The notes beneath the pieces were generated by a model. It did no database searches and was not told where the DNA came from. It saw only the letters and a list, made by a program, of their open reading frames with translations. This document shows positions 46,739 through 56,818 of a stretch of DNA of 64,000 nucleotides, piece after piece (position 1 is the first letter of the stretch; every line of letters begins with the position of its first letter). The stretch lies in assembly GCA_963696545.1 (NCBI GenBank), contig CAVOKQ010000008.1, positions 286,334 through 350,333 on the forward strand, read 5' to 3'. The DNA is from RPQJ01 sp963696545 (GTDB taxonomy: Bacteria > Pseudomonadota > Gammaproteobacteria > Steroidobacterales > Steroidobacteraceae). The position numbers and the translations under genes were made by a program.

Positions 46739-46844
46739 GCGCGGCCCCTGCTTGATCGCATGCCGCAGCCGCATTTCGGATTTCGGATAGCCGGCGAATC
46801 GGATGCTCGATATCGTCATCGGTTTCGTACCACCGTGGCCGAGC

Positions 46845-47613
46845 ATGAATTACTTTTTCCGCAGCACTCTGCTGGCCCCGGTGATCGTCGCCCTGCTGCT
46901 AGCGGCATCGAGCCCGGCGGCGCGGGCCGCGGGTGACATCCGCACCGAGCGGGTCCACTTCGCCAAGGGCGCGACGAGCGCGGTCGTCGAGGGCACGATC
47001 ACCGGCTACCAGGTCGTCGACTATGTGCTCGGAGCGTCCAAGGGCCAGTCGATGAACGTCAGCATGGCGACGAAGAATACCGCCAGCTACTTCAACATCC
47101 TCGCGCCCGGCGAGACCGAGGTCGCGTTCTTCAATGGCTCAGTGAGCGAGAATCAATACGAGGGCGTGCTCCCCGCAACCGGCGACTACAGGATCCGCGT
47201 CTACATGATGCGCAGCGCGGCGCGCCGCAACGAAAAGGCGAACTACCGGCTGGAGATGATCGTCTCAGGCAAGCCGCAGGCGACGGCCGCTGCAGGCACG
47301 GCCGCCGTCGGAAAGAGCCGGGCACTACGACGCCACCGGGAAGGTGCCCTGCGCCCAGCACAAGGGTCAGCCGATGGGGCAGTGCGATTTTGGTGTGAAG
47401 CGCACCGGCAACGGCGACGCCACGGTGGTCATCACCCAGCCGGACGGCCGCAAGCGGACGATCATTTTCACGGGCGGTCGTGCCACCGGTACAGATATCA
47501 GCCAGGCCGATGGAAGCGCCGCCTTCAGCGTGCAGCGCGAGGGCGACCTCAACATGATCCGGGTTGGCGACGAACGCTACGAAATTCCCGATGCCGCCGT
47601 GACTGGCGGCTGA
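46845..47613 (+). pseudogene. PliG-like periplasmic protein, copy 2, one frameshift
   Basis: A paralogue of the PliG-like gene at 20728-21474. Signal peptide ends ARAA. IRTERVHFAKGATSAVVEGTITGYQVVDYVLGASKGQSMNVSM and LPATGDYRIRVYMMRSAARRNE match copy 1 nearly residue for residue. One extra base at about 47317-47322 shifts the frame; after it the C-terminal part continues (HYDATGKVPCAQHKGQPMGQCDFGVKR ... YEIPDAAVTGG). Correction gives about 255 residues against 248 in copy 1. Whether the indel is real or an assembly error is unknown. Confidence 0.8.
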
Positions 47614-47685
47614 CGAATGGCCGCGAGTGCACCCGGAGCACTTGCTCGACTGACTTTACACAGACACACCTGCTATGGAGGCCCC

Positions 47686-48279
47686 ATGAAGAAATCCGCT
47701 TTCCTGTCCGCATCGTTCGTCGCGATCGCGATGAGCGGCTGGCTGTCGACCGCCCACGCCGACTCCGCCGACGCGACCTGCCAGGTCCGCAAGGACGGCG
47801 AGACGAAGCAGGGCCAGTCCGGCCCCTGCACGTTTTCGCAGCGCCAGGGCTACATCGACCTCGACTTGCGCAACGGCGAGACCTTCAGCCTGAGCCCGAC
47901 CGGCCAGCCGAACCAGTTCAAGGACCAGAAGGGCAAGAAGGTCGTGCGCACGCAGGCGGGCGGCGACACGCAGGAGTTCAAGTGGGAAGGTGGCAAGAAG
48001 GTGATCGTGACCTTCTCCGGGGCTCCTGCCGGCGCCGGCGCCGGCGGCGGTGGCGCGGCCGGAGCGATTGCCGTGGAGGACATGGCGCGCTACTGCGCCG
48101 GCGAGGCTTCCGCCAAGTTCAGTGTGAACCCGCGTGACATCACGACCCAGAAGCCGGCGCAGACCAAGGGCATGTGGGAGGTCTGGGGGCAGTACCCGGC
48201 TCAGCCGAGTCCCCAGGTGTTCATCTGCTCATACAACGCCGAGCGGCAGTTCCTCAGCGTCGACAAGTACCAGCCGTAA
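47686..48279 (+). CDS. Secreted protein of unknown function, copy 2
   Basis: A 197-residue paralogue of the gene at 20089-20673. It has a signal peptide (ending AHA), the domain with TCQVRKDGETKQGQSGPCTFSQRQGYIDLD, a Gly/Ala linker (APAGAGAGGGGAAG), and the second Cys domain (YCAGEASAKFSVNPRDITTQ, WEVWGQYP, VFICSYNAERQFLSVD). A good ribosome-binding site (GGAGG) precedes ATG 47686. It is intact and very close to copy 1, so the duplication is recent or under selection. The next gene starts in its stop codon (TAATG). Confidence 0.82.
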   Translation: MKKSAFLSASFVAIAMSGWLSTAHADSADATCQVRKDGETKQGQSGPCTFSQRQGYIDLDLRNGETFSLSPTGQPNQFKDQKGKKVVRTQAGGDTQEFKWEGGKKVIVTFSGAPAGAGAGGGGAAGAIAVEDMARYCAGEASAKFSVNPRDITTQKPAQTKGMWEVWGQYPAQPSPQVFICSYNAERQFLSVDKYQP

Positions 48280-48860
48280 TGAACCCCTCCGGCGGGCGGT
48301 GGGCGGTTCTCGCCGCGCTGCTCCCGTGGTTCGTTCCCTCGGCCGTCGGGTCGATGCGGGATGGCGTCGTCTACGGCGCACTCGGCGGACTGGGCTTCGC
48401 CATCATCGAGTTCGGCGCGAACTTCGCCGTCGACGGGTACGCGAACGAGGGGTGGGGATACCTGCGCACAGCAGTCCCCGGCCGCTGGGCCCTCGGCACC
48501 GAGAGTCACATTATCTGGGGCGCGACGGCAGGCGTCGGCGTGGGTTATCTCCTGTGCCGCCGAGGGCGAGGTTGGAGCGTGCCTGTCGGCCTCGCCATCG
48601 TGGGGCTCGTGATGGCGACGCACGGACTCAACGACCTGTTCGGCAAGTTCATCGGCCCGCTTGCGATGGTCCTGCTGGTCGAGCCGGCGCAGGCAGCGGG
48701 CGTGGACCTGAAGGCGCTCGCGGTCGAGTCGCCGCTGGGTGCTGCGTTACTGGTCTATAGCGCGGTCGTAAGCACGGACAAAGCGCGGCAGGTCACCGAG
48801 GACTCACCCGGCGTGACGGAGACCCGTGATCGTATGGATCAGGCAGTGTGGTCCGTGTGA
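48279..48860 (+). CDS. Shortened PrsW-like paralogue, probably inactive
   Basis: A 193-residue paralogue of the PrsW-type protein (19211-20086). After MNPSGGRWAVLAALL it jumps to SMRDGVVYGALGGLGFAIIEFGANF, so about 100 residues, including the EE-x2-K motif, are missing. The Glu in FAIIEF, GTESHIIW and MATHGLNDL remain. The C-terminus is also replaced: after LLVYSAVVS it reads a charged tail (TDKARQVTEDSPGVTETRDR) instead of the last membrane helix. Both changes predict loss of proteolytic activity. It overlaps the preceding stop codon. Confidence 0.75.
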   Translation: MNPSGGRWAVLAALLPWFVPSAVGSMRDGVVYGALGGLGFAIIEFGANFAVDGYANEGWGYLRTAVPGRWALGTESHIIWGATAGVGVGYLLCRRGRGWSVPVGLAIVGLVMATHGLNDLFGKFIGPLAMVLLVEPAQAAGVDLKALAVESPLGAALLVYSAVVSTDKARQVTEDSPGVTETRDRMDQAVWSV

Positions 48861-49669
48861 CACATCAGGCACTCCATGTGCCCCTGCTGGTTCCACTTGC
48901 GCACTTTCTGCGTCGGCACGTCGGGACCGTGACACTTGATGCAGTGCTCGGTCTCGGGCGACGGCTTCCAGACCGGCGCGACCCACTTGCCGTCGAAGAA
49001 CTCATTCAGCGCCAGCGTCACGGTATAGACGACCTCGCCGGCGACTTTTGCGCAACGCTCGATCTTCGCGTCCGACTTGATCGTCGCGCCCGCCTCGAGG
49101 GCCCACTTCGACACCGAGGTGTGACACAGCGGCGACATCGCCTTCACCTGCAACTGCTTTGGCATCGGCGACAGGTCGTCGAAGCGGGTGGGTGGGAAAT
49201 TCTGCTCGGCGTACCACCAGAACAGCCGGTCGACGATCTGGTTGTTCTGCTGGTAATCGTCCCGCTTCTCGCCGTACGTGACCATGTTGATGATCGTCGA
49301 GGCGCCGGCCAACGCCCCGCACAGCGTGCCGTGCCCGCCGAACCCCGCTGCCGCGTGCGCCATCAACATGTCAGGCATGGTCGTCCACGGGTAACCCACC
49401 TTCTCCTTCAGCAGGCTGAGCAGTGCGAGGTACGCCCCCGTGCCGCAGCCGCCACGCTCCTTGTAGAAGCGATACCCGCGACGACCTGCCTCCAGTGGGT
49501 CGAGCCTGACCCACTTCCACGGCAGCGGGGGCGCATCGGTCGGTGCGCCGGGGACGCCCGCAAGCGCCGCCACACTGCCGCCGACACCGCCGCCCGCCAG
49601 CAGAGCCGCGGACCCGGCCAGCACGTTGCGACGGGAAACCCGACTCAGGTCATGTTCGATCGTGCTCAT
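48839..49669 (-). CDS. Tat-exported split-Soret cytochrome c-like protein
   Basis: A 276-residue protein with a Tat signal (SRRNVLAGSAALLAGG). The body matches the C_GCAxxG_C_C / split-Soret cytochrome c family: ERGGCGTGAYLALLSLL, GFGGHGTLCGALAGASTIINMV, SPLCHTSVSKWALEAGA and ERCAKVAGEVVYTVTLALNEF. Two haem c motifs, CIKCH and CLMCH, lie within the last 35 residues. It is thus a periplasmic cytochrome, probably di-haem. Split-Soret cytochromes are best known from sulfate reducers. GGAGG lies before the start. Its end overlaps the PrsW-like gene by 22 bp. Confidence 0.78.
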   Translation of the reverse strand: MSTIEHDLSRVSRRNVLAGSAALLAGGGVGGSVAALAGVPGAPTDAPPLPWKWVRLDPLEAGRRGYRFYKERGGCGTGAYLALLSLLKEKVGYPWTTMPDMLMAHAAAGFGGHGTLCGALAGASTIINMVTYGEKRDDYQQNNQIVDRLFWWYAEQNFPPTRFDDLSPMPKQLQVKAMSPLCHTSVSKWALEAGATIKSDAKIERCAKVAGEVVYTVTLALNEFFDGKWVAPVWKPSPETEHCIKCHGPDVPTQKVRKWNQQGHMECLMCHTDHTA

Positions 49670-49814
49670 GAGACCTCCGCGCGCTGGGTTTGCGGTGCGC
49701 CGGTTCGAGGCCGGCAGTCGATTCATTGCCGGCACTTGCAGGTGAATTGTCCGCCCGTCGCAGGGGCGCTGCGCTTGGGTGAAATGCCTAGCCGGAAGGC
49801 GGTTGCCGCCGGGT

Positions 49815-50689
49815 TCAGTGCTCGATCTGCTTCATCTGTCGCCGATAGGCCGCGGGAGTCACGGCGTGCGTCGCCTGGAAGCACTTCGTCAGGTGGCTCT
49901 GGCTGTAGAAGCCACATTCGTCGGCGATGACCGAGATTGGCAGTTCCGACGTGACCAGCAACTTCCTGGCCTGGGCGAGCCGGCGACTCTGGACGTAGCG
50001 ATGCGGCGGCAGGCCCGTGGCATCGATGAATATCCGGCGGAAATGCGACTCGCTGACCCCGGCCAGCCGGGCCAGCTTCTCGCTGGGCAGCGCCTCGGCG
50101 AGGTGCGCGTTGATGTGGCGCAGCACCCTTTGCAGCCGCGAAAAGTGCACGTGTCGCGAGGATGAAGACCAGAGGCGTTCGAGGCCGTCAGCACGCGGAA
50201 TACCTGCTCCAGCATCAGCCCCGCCAGTCGCGACATGAATTGCTCGTCGGCGCTCTTTTCGCTGCTCAGCTCGTCGACCAGTTGTTGTGCGGCCGCGGCC
50301 ACGAGCGCGTCCGAGAACTGCATCGGTGCGCCGTGCATCGTCACCAGTCGGCACAGGCGCTCCTGGACACCGCTGCTGGGCTCGAGGAAATAGAACGCCA
50401 CGTCGTCCACAGGCCCGCTGTAGTGCCAGCTCGTCGGCGTATCGGGCGGCATCAGGATGGATTGACTCGGCAGCGTTGACGAGCGCCAGCGGCGGCCGTC
50501 TCCCTCGTTGACTCGAGCGCCGCCCAGTTGCGTGATCAGTACCGGGCACTTGATTCCGGATACATCGACCTTCCTGGCCTGGTACACCCAGCGCTCAACG
50601 TAGAGCGGAGCGTCGCCGCCGATCCTCCCTTCGGTCAGCGGCTGCATTCGAAGGTCCTTGCGCACCCTGGACCACACGGCCTGTGTCAT
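49815..50689 (-). pseudogene. AraC family regulator, copy 3, one frameshift
   Basis: The N-terminal AraC_binding_2-like domain (APLYVERWVYQARKVDVSGIKCPVLITQLGGARV) and the C-terminal HTH (LQRVLRHINAHLAEALPSEKLARLAGVSESHFRRIFIDATGLPPHRYVQSRRLAQARKLL) are in different frames. A single missing base near 50165-50175 explains this; restoring it gives about 291 residues from ATG 50689. It is divergent from the enoyl-CoA hydratase gene, so that gene is its probable target. Confidence 0.78.
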
Positions 50690-50794
50690 TTCGTGCCTCG
50701 CCGGAAATGAGCGAAATATACAAAAGAAGTGACCATCCCGTCGCAGGAGCGAAGCCTCTCCGGGCGCAGACTTCCAGCGACGGAAGGAGGAACC

Positions 50795-51631
50795 ATGACC
50801 TGCGAGAGGCTCGCGACCCTGCGGATCGAAATGGAGAAAGGCGTCGCCTTCGTCACGATCGACCACGGGGAGCTCAACCTGATGGACCTCGCAATGCTCG
50901 CCGACCTCGATCGTGTCGGGCGCCAACTCGAGGCCGACTCGGCGGTGAAGGTCGTCGTGCTGCAAAGTGCGAATCCAGACTTCTTCATCGCCCACGCCGA
51001 CATCAACGCGATCACCCAGCTGCCCGGGACGCCACCCGCGCGCGACGAGAAGCTCGGCTGGGTTCACGCTGTCCTGGATCGATTTCGCACGATGCCGAAA
51101 GCGACGATCGCGAAGATCCAGGGGCGCTGCAGGGGCGGTGGAAGCGAGCTCGCGCTTGCCTGCGACATGCGGTTCGCCGAGATCGGCAGGGGAGTCCTGT
51201 GCCAGCCGGAAGTCGGGGTCGGGATCATTCCAGGCGCTGGCGGATCGGTGCGCCTTCCGCGGCTCGTGGGGCGGGGCCGGGCGCTGGAGATTATCCTCGG
51301 ATGCGGTGATTTCAATGCAGAGACGGCCGAGCGCTACGGCTACGTGAACCGGGCGCTTCCGGCGGGTGAGATCGACTTCTTCGTAAGCTACCTCGCCCAC
51401 CGCATTGCGGGATTTCCTGCTGAGACGATCGCCGCGGCGAAGCAGGCGGCCAGCATGGGCGAGGCCGGGCTCGAGGACGAACTTGCGCGGGAGGAGGTCA
51501 TGTTCCTGGAATCCGCTCAATCCGCTCCGGCGAGGCGACGCATGGCCGCTGCACTGGCCATCGGCATGCAGACGGCACCTATAGAAAGGTGCTGCTTCAA
51601 CCATGTCTGGGGTCCGCTCGCCGGGCGGTGA
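50795..51631 (+). CDS. Enoyl-CoA hydratase/isomerase family protein
   Basis: A 278-residue crotonase-fold protein. The oxyanion-hole regions are visible: FFIAHADINAI (first) and KIQGRCRGGGSELALACDMRFAE (second). GGSVRLPRLVGRGRALEII follows, with the catalytic-Glu region altered (CQPEVGVGIIPGAGG retains the PE). Members act on acyl-CoA thioesters in many ways. GGAGGAACC precedes ATG 50795. Divergent from AraC copy 3. The final 30 residues (QTAPIERCCFNHVW) look non-conserved. Confidence 0.85.
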   Translation: MTCERLATLRIEMEKGVAFVTIDHGELNLMDLAMLADLDRVGRQLEADSAVKVVVLQSANPDFFIAHADINAITQLPGTPPARDEKLGWVHAVLDRFRTMPKATIAKIQGRCRGGGSELALACDMRFAEIGRGVLCQPEVGVGIIPGAGGSVRLPRLVGRGRALEIILGCGDFNAETAERYGYVNRALPAGEIDFFVSYLAHRIAGFPAETIAAAKQAASMGEAGLEDELAREEVMFLESAQSAPARRRMAAALAIGMQTAPIERCCFNHVWGPLAGR

Positions 51632-51682
51632 TCCGGGAAACTATCCTGTCGAGCAACAATCCATCAGTGGAGGCAACGCATC

Positions 51683-52030
51683 GTGACGGCATTCCGCATC
51701 CTGCTGGTCGTTCTCTGGACGATCATCGTCGTCTACACGGGCATCGTGATCGCGAATCACGGCTGGGGCCTGCTCGAGATCTTTTTCCGCGACATGGCCG
51801 CGATGGGCTGGCCGGGCCAGTTCAACCTCGACTTCACGAGCCTGCTGACGCTGTCCGCGCTGTGGGTCGCCTGGCGGCACGAGTTCTCGCGTGGCGGCCT
51901 GGCCCTCGGGCTGCTGGCCTTCTTCGGAGGAGGCCTGTTCCTCACCACCTACCTGTTTGTCGTGAGCACGCAGGCCAAGGGCGACATGAAGGAAGTGCTG
52001 CTCGGGAAGGCGCGAGCGACGAGCATGTGA
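51683..52030 (+). CDS. Small membrane protein of unknown function
   Basis: A 115-residue protein with three predicted membrane helices (FRILLVVLWTIIVVYTGIVIA, FTSLLTLSALWVAW, LALGLLAFFGGGLFLTTYLFVV). The central GWGLLEIFFRDMAAMGWPGQFNLDF loop and the overall pattern resemble a family of short proteobacterial membrane proteins of unknown role. GTG 51683 is preceded by GGAGG at a normal distance. It follows the enoyl-CoA hydratase gene by 51 bp. Confidence 0.7.
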   Translation: MTAFRILLVVLWTIIVVYTGIVIANHGWGLLEIFFRDMAAMGWPGQFNLDFTSLLTLSALWVAWRHEFSRGGLALGLLAFFGGGLFLTTYLFVVSTQAKGDMKEVLLGKARATSM

Positions 52031-52081
52031 CTTGCGATTATCGCAGGGTCCGATGCCGTTGCACCCGGGCAAGCGAAATTT

Positions 52082-54391
52082 CTACTCGACTCGCAGACGC
52101 TCCAGCCGGGCGGCAACGTGCTTGTGCCAGGGAGTTCCCGCGATCGGGTCGCGGTCCTCGACGCTGGTGAGCTCGTTCGGCGACACGCCGCGGCGGATGA
52201 GGGTGCCATCGCCGAGGTGATAGTCGATCCCGTGACCGTTCGGCAGCGAGACGTGGCCCGGCTGCAGTTCGTCCGAAATCTCGACGGGCGCGTCCGCGCT
52301 GCCGCGCCGTGTCGTGATGCGCACCCGGTCGCCATCCGAGCAACCGAGACCTGCCGCATCCTGCGGATTGATGCGTAGCGTGCCGAACGGCCCCTTGCGA
52401 TGCCACGCAGGATCGCGAATCGCAGTGTTGCTGGTGTCGCTGCGACGCTCGCCCGCCGACAGCACGAACGGATATTCGGCATCGCCCGGTGGCGGGCCGG
52501 CTTCGAGGCTGGCGAGCTCCGGCATCAGTTCCGGAACGTGCAGGTTGATGCGCTGCCCGGGATGCCGGACAGCCTGCCAGCTCTCGGCATAATCACTGAC
52601 GGCGAACACGACGCCGGATGGCGAGCCGACGATCGCCTCGAACAACTCGTTGCCGGCGCGCAGCGGCGACCCGTCGAAGCCCGCGCGTCGCGCCGGCACA
52701 GGACTCTGTCGAACGTACATCTGGCAGATGCCCCACAGCGCCGCCGCGGGGTTCATGCCGGCGGGCAGTCGTTGCGCAAGTGCCCGGTACAGAACGACCG
52801 GCGCGTACTGTGCGACCTGCTTGTCTCGTTGCGACTTCCAGGCAAACGCCAGTCCGAAAGTGGTCAAGCCAAGGCCCGCGGCGCGCCTGAGCAGGCGATA
52901 ATGACGCTCGTCCAGCTCACCGAGCGCCTCGACGAGCCGCGCGTGAATCTCCGCCTCGGGCAGGGTCCCGGGCTGCGGCTCGAACAGCGGCTGTCGCAGG
53001 TGGAAGCCGTTGCGGGGGAATTCCAGGTTGAAGAACGTGGCCTCGGCTTTCTCGAACTGGCTTGACGCCGGCAACACGTAATCTGCCTGCGCGGCCGTCT
53101 CGGTCATTGCGACGTCGATGACGACGCTGAGCTCGAGTGCGCGAAAGGACTCGCGCATCCGCTGGCTGTCGGCGAGCGAGTGCACCGGGTTCGCACTCTC
53201 GACGAACATTGCACGGAAGCGTTTCGGGTGATCGGTGAGGATCTCCTCCGGGATCACGTTGCATGGAATCAGACCCATGATGACCCGGCTTCCGGTGACG
53301 GGACTGCGGGACCAGGGCTTGTCGACCTCCGTTGCGCCGTCCGCAGGCTGCGCCTTCGGTCTTTGCCGTTTTGACCGCGACAGCCCGAGCAATGGAACGA
53401 ATGCGTTGTTGGTGCCTCGGCGCGCGTAGTGGCCAGTGAGCAGCCACACGAGTCGATTCAGATAACTGACGAGCGTCGAATGCAGGTTCATCTGCACGCC
53501 GAGGTCCTCGATCATCGAGACGCTCCCGGCGCGGGCGATTCGCTCGGCGGCCAGTTGCAGCAGCGCTTCGTCGATGCCGCAGATCTCCGCGTATCGTGGC
53601 ACCGGGATTCGCTGCAGGGCTTCCGCGACCGGCGCGTATCCGGTGGTGTGCTCGTCGATCCAGGACCGGGCGACGAGGCCCTGCTGCACGATGATTGCGG
53701 CGAGTGCTGCGAGGCACCACGCATCGGTGCCGGGGCGGACAGCCAGGTGGATATCCGCCATCGCAGCCGTCTCGCTGCGCCTGGGATCGATGACGATAAG
53801 GCTGCGCGCGGGATCGTTCTGGATCTCGCGCAGGATCACGCGCGTGCGGGCGAAGCCGTGCGACTGCCACGGATTCTTGCCGACGAAGACGGCGACCTCG
53901 CAGTGCTCGAAATCGCCGTGGATGCCGGAGCCCGTCATCTTTCCCTGCACCCACGCCTCGCCGGTCTTCTCCTGTGCCAGCGCATTGGACCGGTACTGGA
54001 TCCCGAGAGCCTTGATCGTGCTGTCGGCGTAAACGCCGCCCAGGTGGTTGCCCTGGCTGCCGCCGCCGTAATACAGGATGCTCTCGCCGCCGTGCCGGGC
54101 CTTGATCGCCGAAGTTTCGCGGCGACCTCGCGGATCGCCGTCTCCCAGTCGATGGCTTCATGGGTGCCGTCCGGCCGCCGGCGCATCGGGCTTTGCAGCC
54201 GGTCGGCGCCGTTCTGGTAGTAGTCCATGCGCTGCGACTTCTCGCAGACGTAGCCCTGCGAGATCGGGATGCGCCTTGTCGCCGCGGATCCGCACGATGC
54301 GGCGACCCTCGGTCTGCACTTCGAGTCCGCAATTGAGCGCGCAGATGATGCAAGCAGTCTTTTTCCAGTGGGCGGGTTCCGTCGCGTTCAT
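52082..54391 (-). pseudogene. Molybdopterin oxidoreductase (DMSO reductase superfamily), two frameshifts
   Basis: A formate dehydrogenase/nitrate reductase-like enzyme of about 769 residues. The N-terminal [4Fe-4S] site is CIICALNCGLEV plus YVCEKSQR. The molybdopterin domain follows (FEHCEVAVFVGKNPWQSHG, LIVIDPRRSETAAMADIHLAVRPGTDAW), and the C-terminal dinucleotide-binding domain starts near IRDPAWHRKGPFGTLRINPQDA. One insertion (GGG 54266-54268) and one deletion (near 54106) disturb the first 100 codons and cancel out. No electron-transfer partner is nearby. Substrate unknown. Confidence 0.82.
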
Positions 54392-54566
54392 GGCGGGCTC
54401 CGTGATATTGCCGGGCGTCGGCTAGTCACTAGCATAACCATCGTTCCGGTGACGCGCGAAACACACACATTCCCACTCCGCGGTCAGCAGTCCGCGGGTA
54501 TGGTCAACGGTTCGTGCTGCAGGCAATCTGCGACTGATGGCAGCCTAACCCAGCCGCCGGATCCGC

Positions 54567-55356
54567 GTGAACGGGATCGAGCTCAACGTCGTCATCGCAG
54601 GCGAGGGCCCGGACATACTGCTGGTGCACGGGTTCCCGGACGACCACGCGGTCTGGCGCAGGCAGATCCCGGTGCTGGTCGCGGCTGGCTTTCGGGTGAT
54701 CGCGCTCGACACGCGCGGCTGCGGCGACAGCGAAATTCCGCCGCACGTCGAGGACTACCGGGTCGAGCAGCTGGTGGCCGACCTCGTCGGCCTGCTCGAC
54801 GCGCTCGGCATCGAGAAGGTCCGGCTCGTCGCGCACGACTGGGGCGCGGCCCAGGGCTGGTACCTGGCGATCCGTCACCCGGACCGGGTCGAGCGCTACA
54901 TCGCGCTGTCGGTCGGCCATCCCGCCGCTTACGCGCACGGCGGCCTGGAGCAGAAGTTGCGCGGATATTACGTGCTCGTGATCCAGCTGCGCGGCCTGAT
55001 CGAGTTCCTGGCCGTCCGATTCAACTGGTTGCTGTTTCGCCTCTTCAGTGCATTCCCCGGAAGAGTTCCAGCAATGGAAGTCGCGGCTGTCCCGGCCTGG
55101 CCGGCTCACTGCGGGCTGCAACTACTACCGCGCGAACCTGGCCATGCTGTTCAATCCTGAACGACGACACGTGCGGGTGCCGGTCGTAGGTATCTGGAGC
55201 AGCGGTGACCGGTACCTGGTCGAGAAACAGATGCAGGACTCGCGGCAGTATTGCGACGCAGGCTGGCAGTACGGACGAGTCGAGGGCTGCAATCACTGGC
55301 TGCAGCTGGCGGCCCCGGAGAAATTGAATCCGTTGCTGTTGAAACACCTGCGGTGA
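54567..55356 (+). pseudogene. Alpha/beta hydrolase, one frameshift
   Basis: An epoxide hydrolase/haloalkane dehalogenase-type alpha/beta hydrolase of about 262 residues after correction. HGFPDDHAVWRRQ supplies the oxyanion-hole HG, VAHDWGAAQGWYLA has the Asp nucleophile, and GCNHWLQLAAP carries the catalytic His. The cap domain lies between residues about 125-200. A single extra base near 55047-55056 moves the frame from LFSA to HSPEEFQQWKSRL. Starts at GTG 54567. Divergent from the molybdopterin oxidoreductase. Confidence 0.82.
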
Positions 55357-55420
55357 AAGCACTGCAGGCTGCGCTCTGGCTCGCATGCCGGCGCCAGGGT
55401 GCTCGTCGGCGACCCTGCTG

Positions 55421-56732
55421 CTACAGCATGAAGTCCGCTGCCAGCGCGATCATGTAGACGCGGGTGTCCTCATACGTTCCAGTCAACTGCGGGATGCCGG
55501 GTAACGGCAGCGGATGCGTCAGCTGCTCGACGTTCGCGTCGCCCTGAAACGTGACGCCAAGCTCTGCGCGAATTCGCATTGCATCGTTGATGCGGCGTTC
55601 GACGCCAGCAGCGATCATCCACTGTTCGGCTACCGGGAAATACGCGGGCACACCGCTTTTCGTCGCCGGATTACTCTCGTAACCGAGTCCAACTGATCCG
55701 ACCCAGTCTGCGCCGAACGCCCGTCGCGCACCGATCGACAAGCCCCACGTGTCCTGCAGTCCTCCGGCGATCATCGGAGACGACGAACCAGGCAGCTTCA
55801 GTCTCGATTCCCCGAACGTCGACCAGTCCTGCCACGCAAGGCCCAGCGCTACCAGCGTCCCGCTGTCCAACTGGTGGGAGGCTCCAAACAGCAGTTGCTG
55901 CGGCAGCGTGAAGTCGAGTCGCTGCGGCACCGTCCGGCGGCATCAGGGTGGCCAGCACCGGGTGAAGTCCCTTTGCGGTGATGTCCATCGGCACCGAATG
56001 ATCGACAGGTGCGGTCCATGCAAGCCCGAGCCGAAAGTTCATCCGTCGCCTGGTACGCCAGTCCCAGCTGCCCGCCCGTGGCCCAGGACTGGCCGCTCAG
56101 CTCGACCTGGCTGTCCGGAAGTCCCGCCGGCGGTCCATAGAACATCGAATCGTTGGACAGCGCGAAGCGCGCTTCAGGTTCGGCGACCTGCGCGGCAACG
56201 GACGCGCCAATGCTCAGTCGATCCGTGGCCTGCCATGCGACGGTCGGAGCAATGTTGAAAGTGGTCAGCCCCGCCTTCTCGATGACCCGACGACCTTCCC
56301 ACTGGTTGCCGGAATCGAACGAAAGGCCGAGATAGCTGTATGCCCCGATTCCGAAGATCAGTCGATCATCCGGTGGACCGCATACAGTGCCGGGATTGTG
56401 CTGACGCCCTGATGGTTCGTTGCGGATGCGGGCGTTGCATCGCTGCCGTGAAACTCGTAATCGAGTTGCAGTGGCATTGCGGCCGCTGTGACGGTGCTGT
56501 CTGATAGGCCAGCGATCGCTGCGGGATTCGCGGCAAGCGCGCTCGCGTCGAGTGACATCGCGGCGCGACCGGCTCCGGCCATGCCCATGTCCGCGCCGCC
56601 GGTTGCGGAAAGCCAGGGTCCGGCGCTCCAGCAGGGTGTGGAGAAGGCGATCAAGGCGACGGCGATCGACGCGGTCGGGGGCAGGAGTTGGCGGTTCGAC
56701 ATCATGGCGTGGGTTTGCGCGAGCGTTTGCAT
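55421..56732 (-). pseudogene. FadL-like outer-membrane transporter, three frameshifts
   Basis: A FadL/OmpP1-type protein importing hydrophobic compounds, about 436 residues when corrected. The signal peptide ends CWSA, then GADMGMAGAGRAAMSLDASALAANPAAIAGL, the FadL N-terminal plug. The barrel strands follow (LIFGIGAYSYLGLSFD, IAPTVAWQATDRLSIGASVAAQ, LGYESNPATKSGVPAYFPVAEQWMIAAGVE), ending in ALAADFML. One deletion (near 56373) and two insertions (near 56036-56052 and at 55934-55935) break the frame. It is divergent from AraC copy 4. Confidence 0.8.
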
Positions 56733-56818
56733 GGAGACACAGTAGCCCGCAGTCCCGCGGCGGTTTTCGGGTTTCGCCGCAACGTTTATCGTTTTCTTTC
56801 GGTACACTGCACGCCGAC

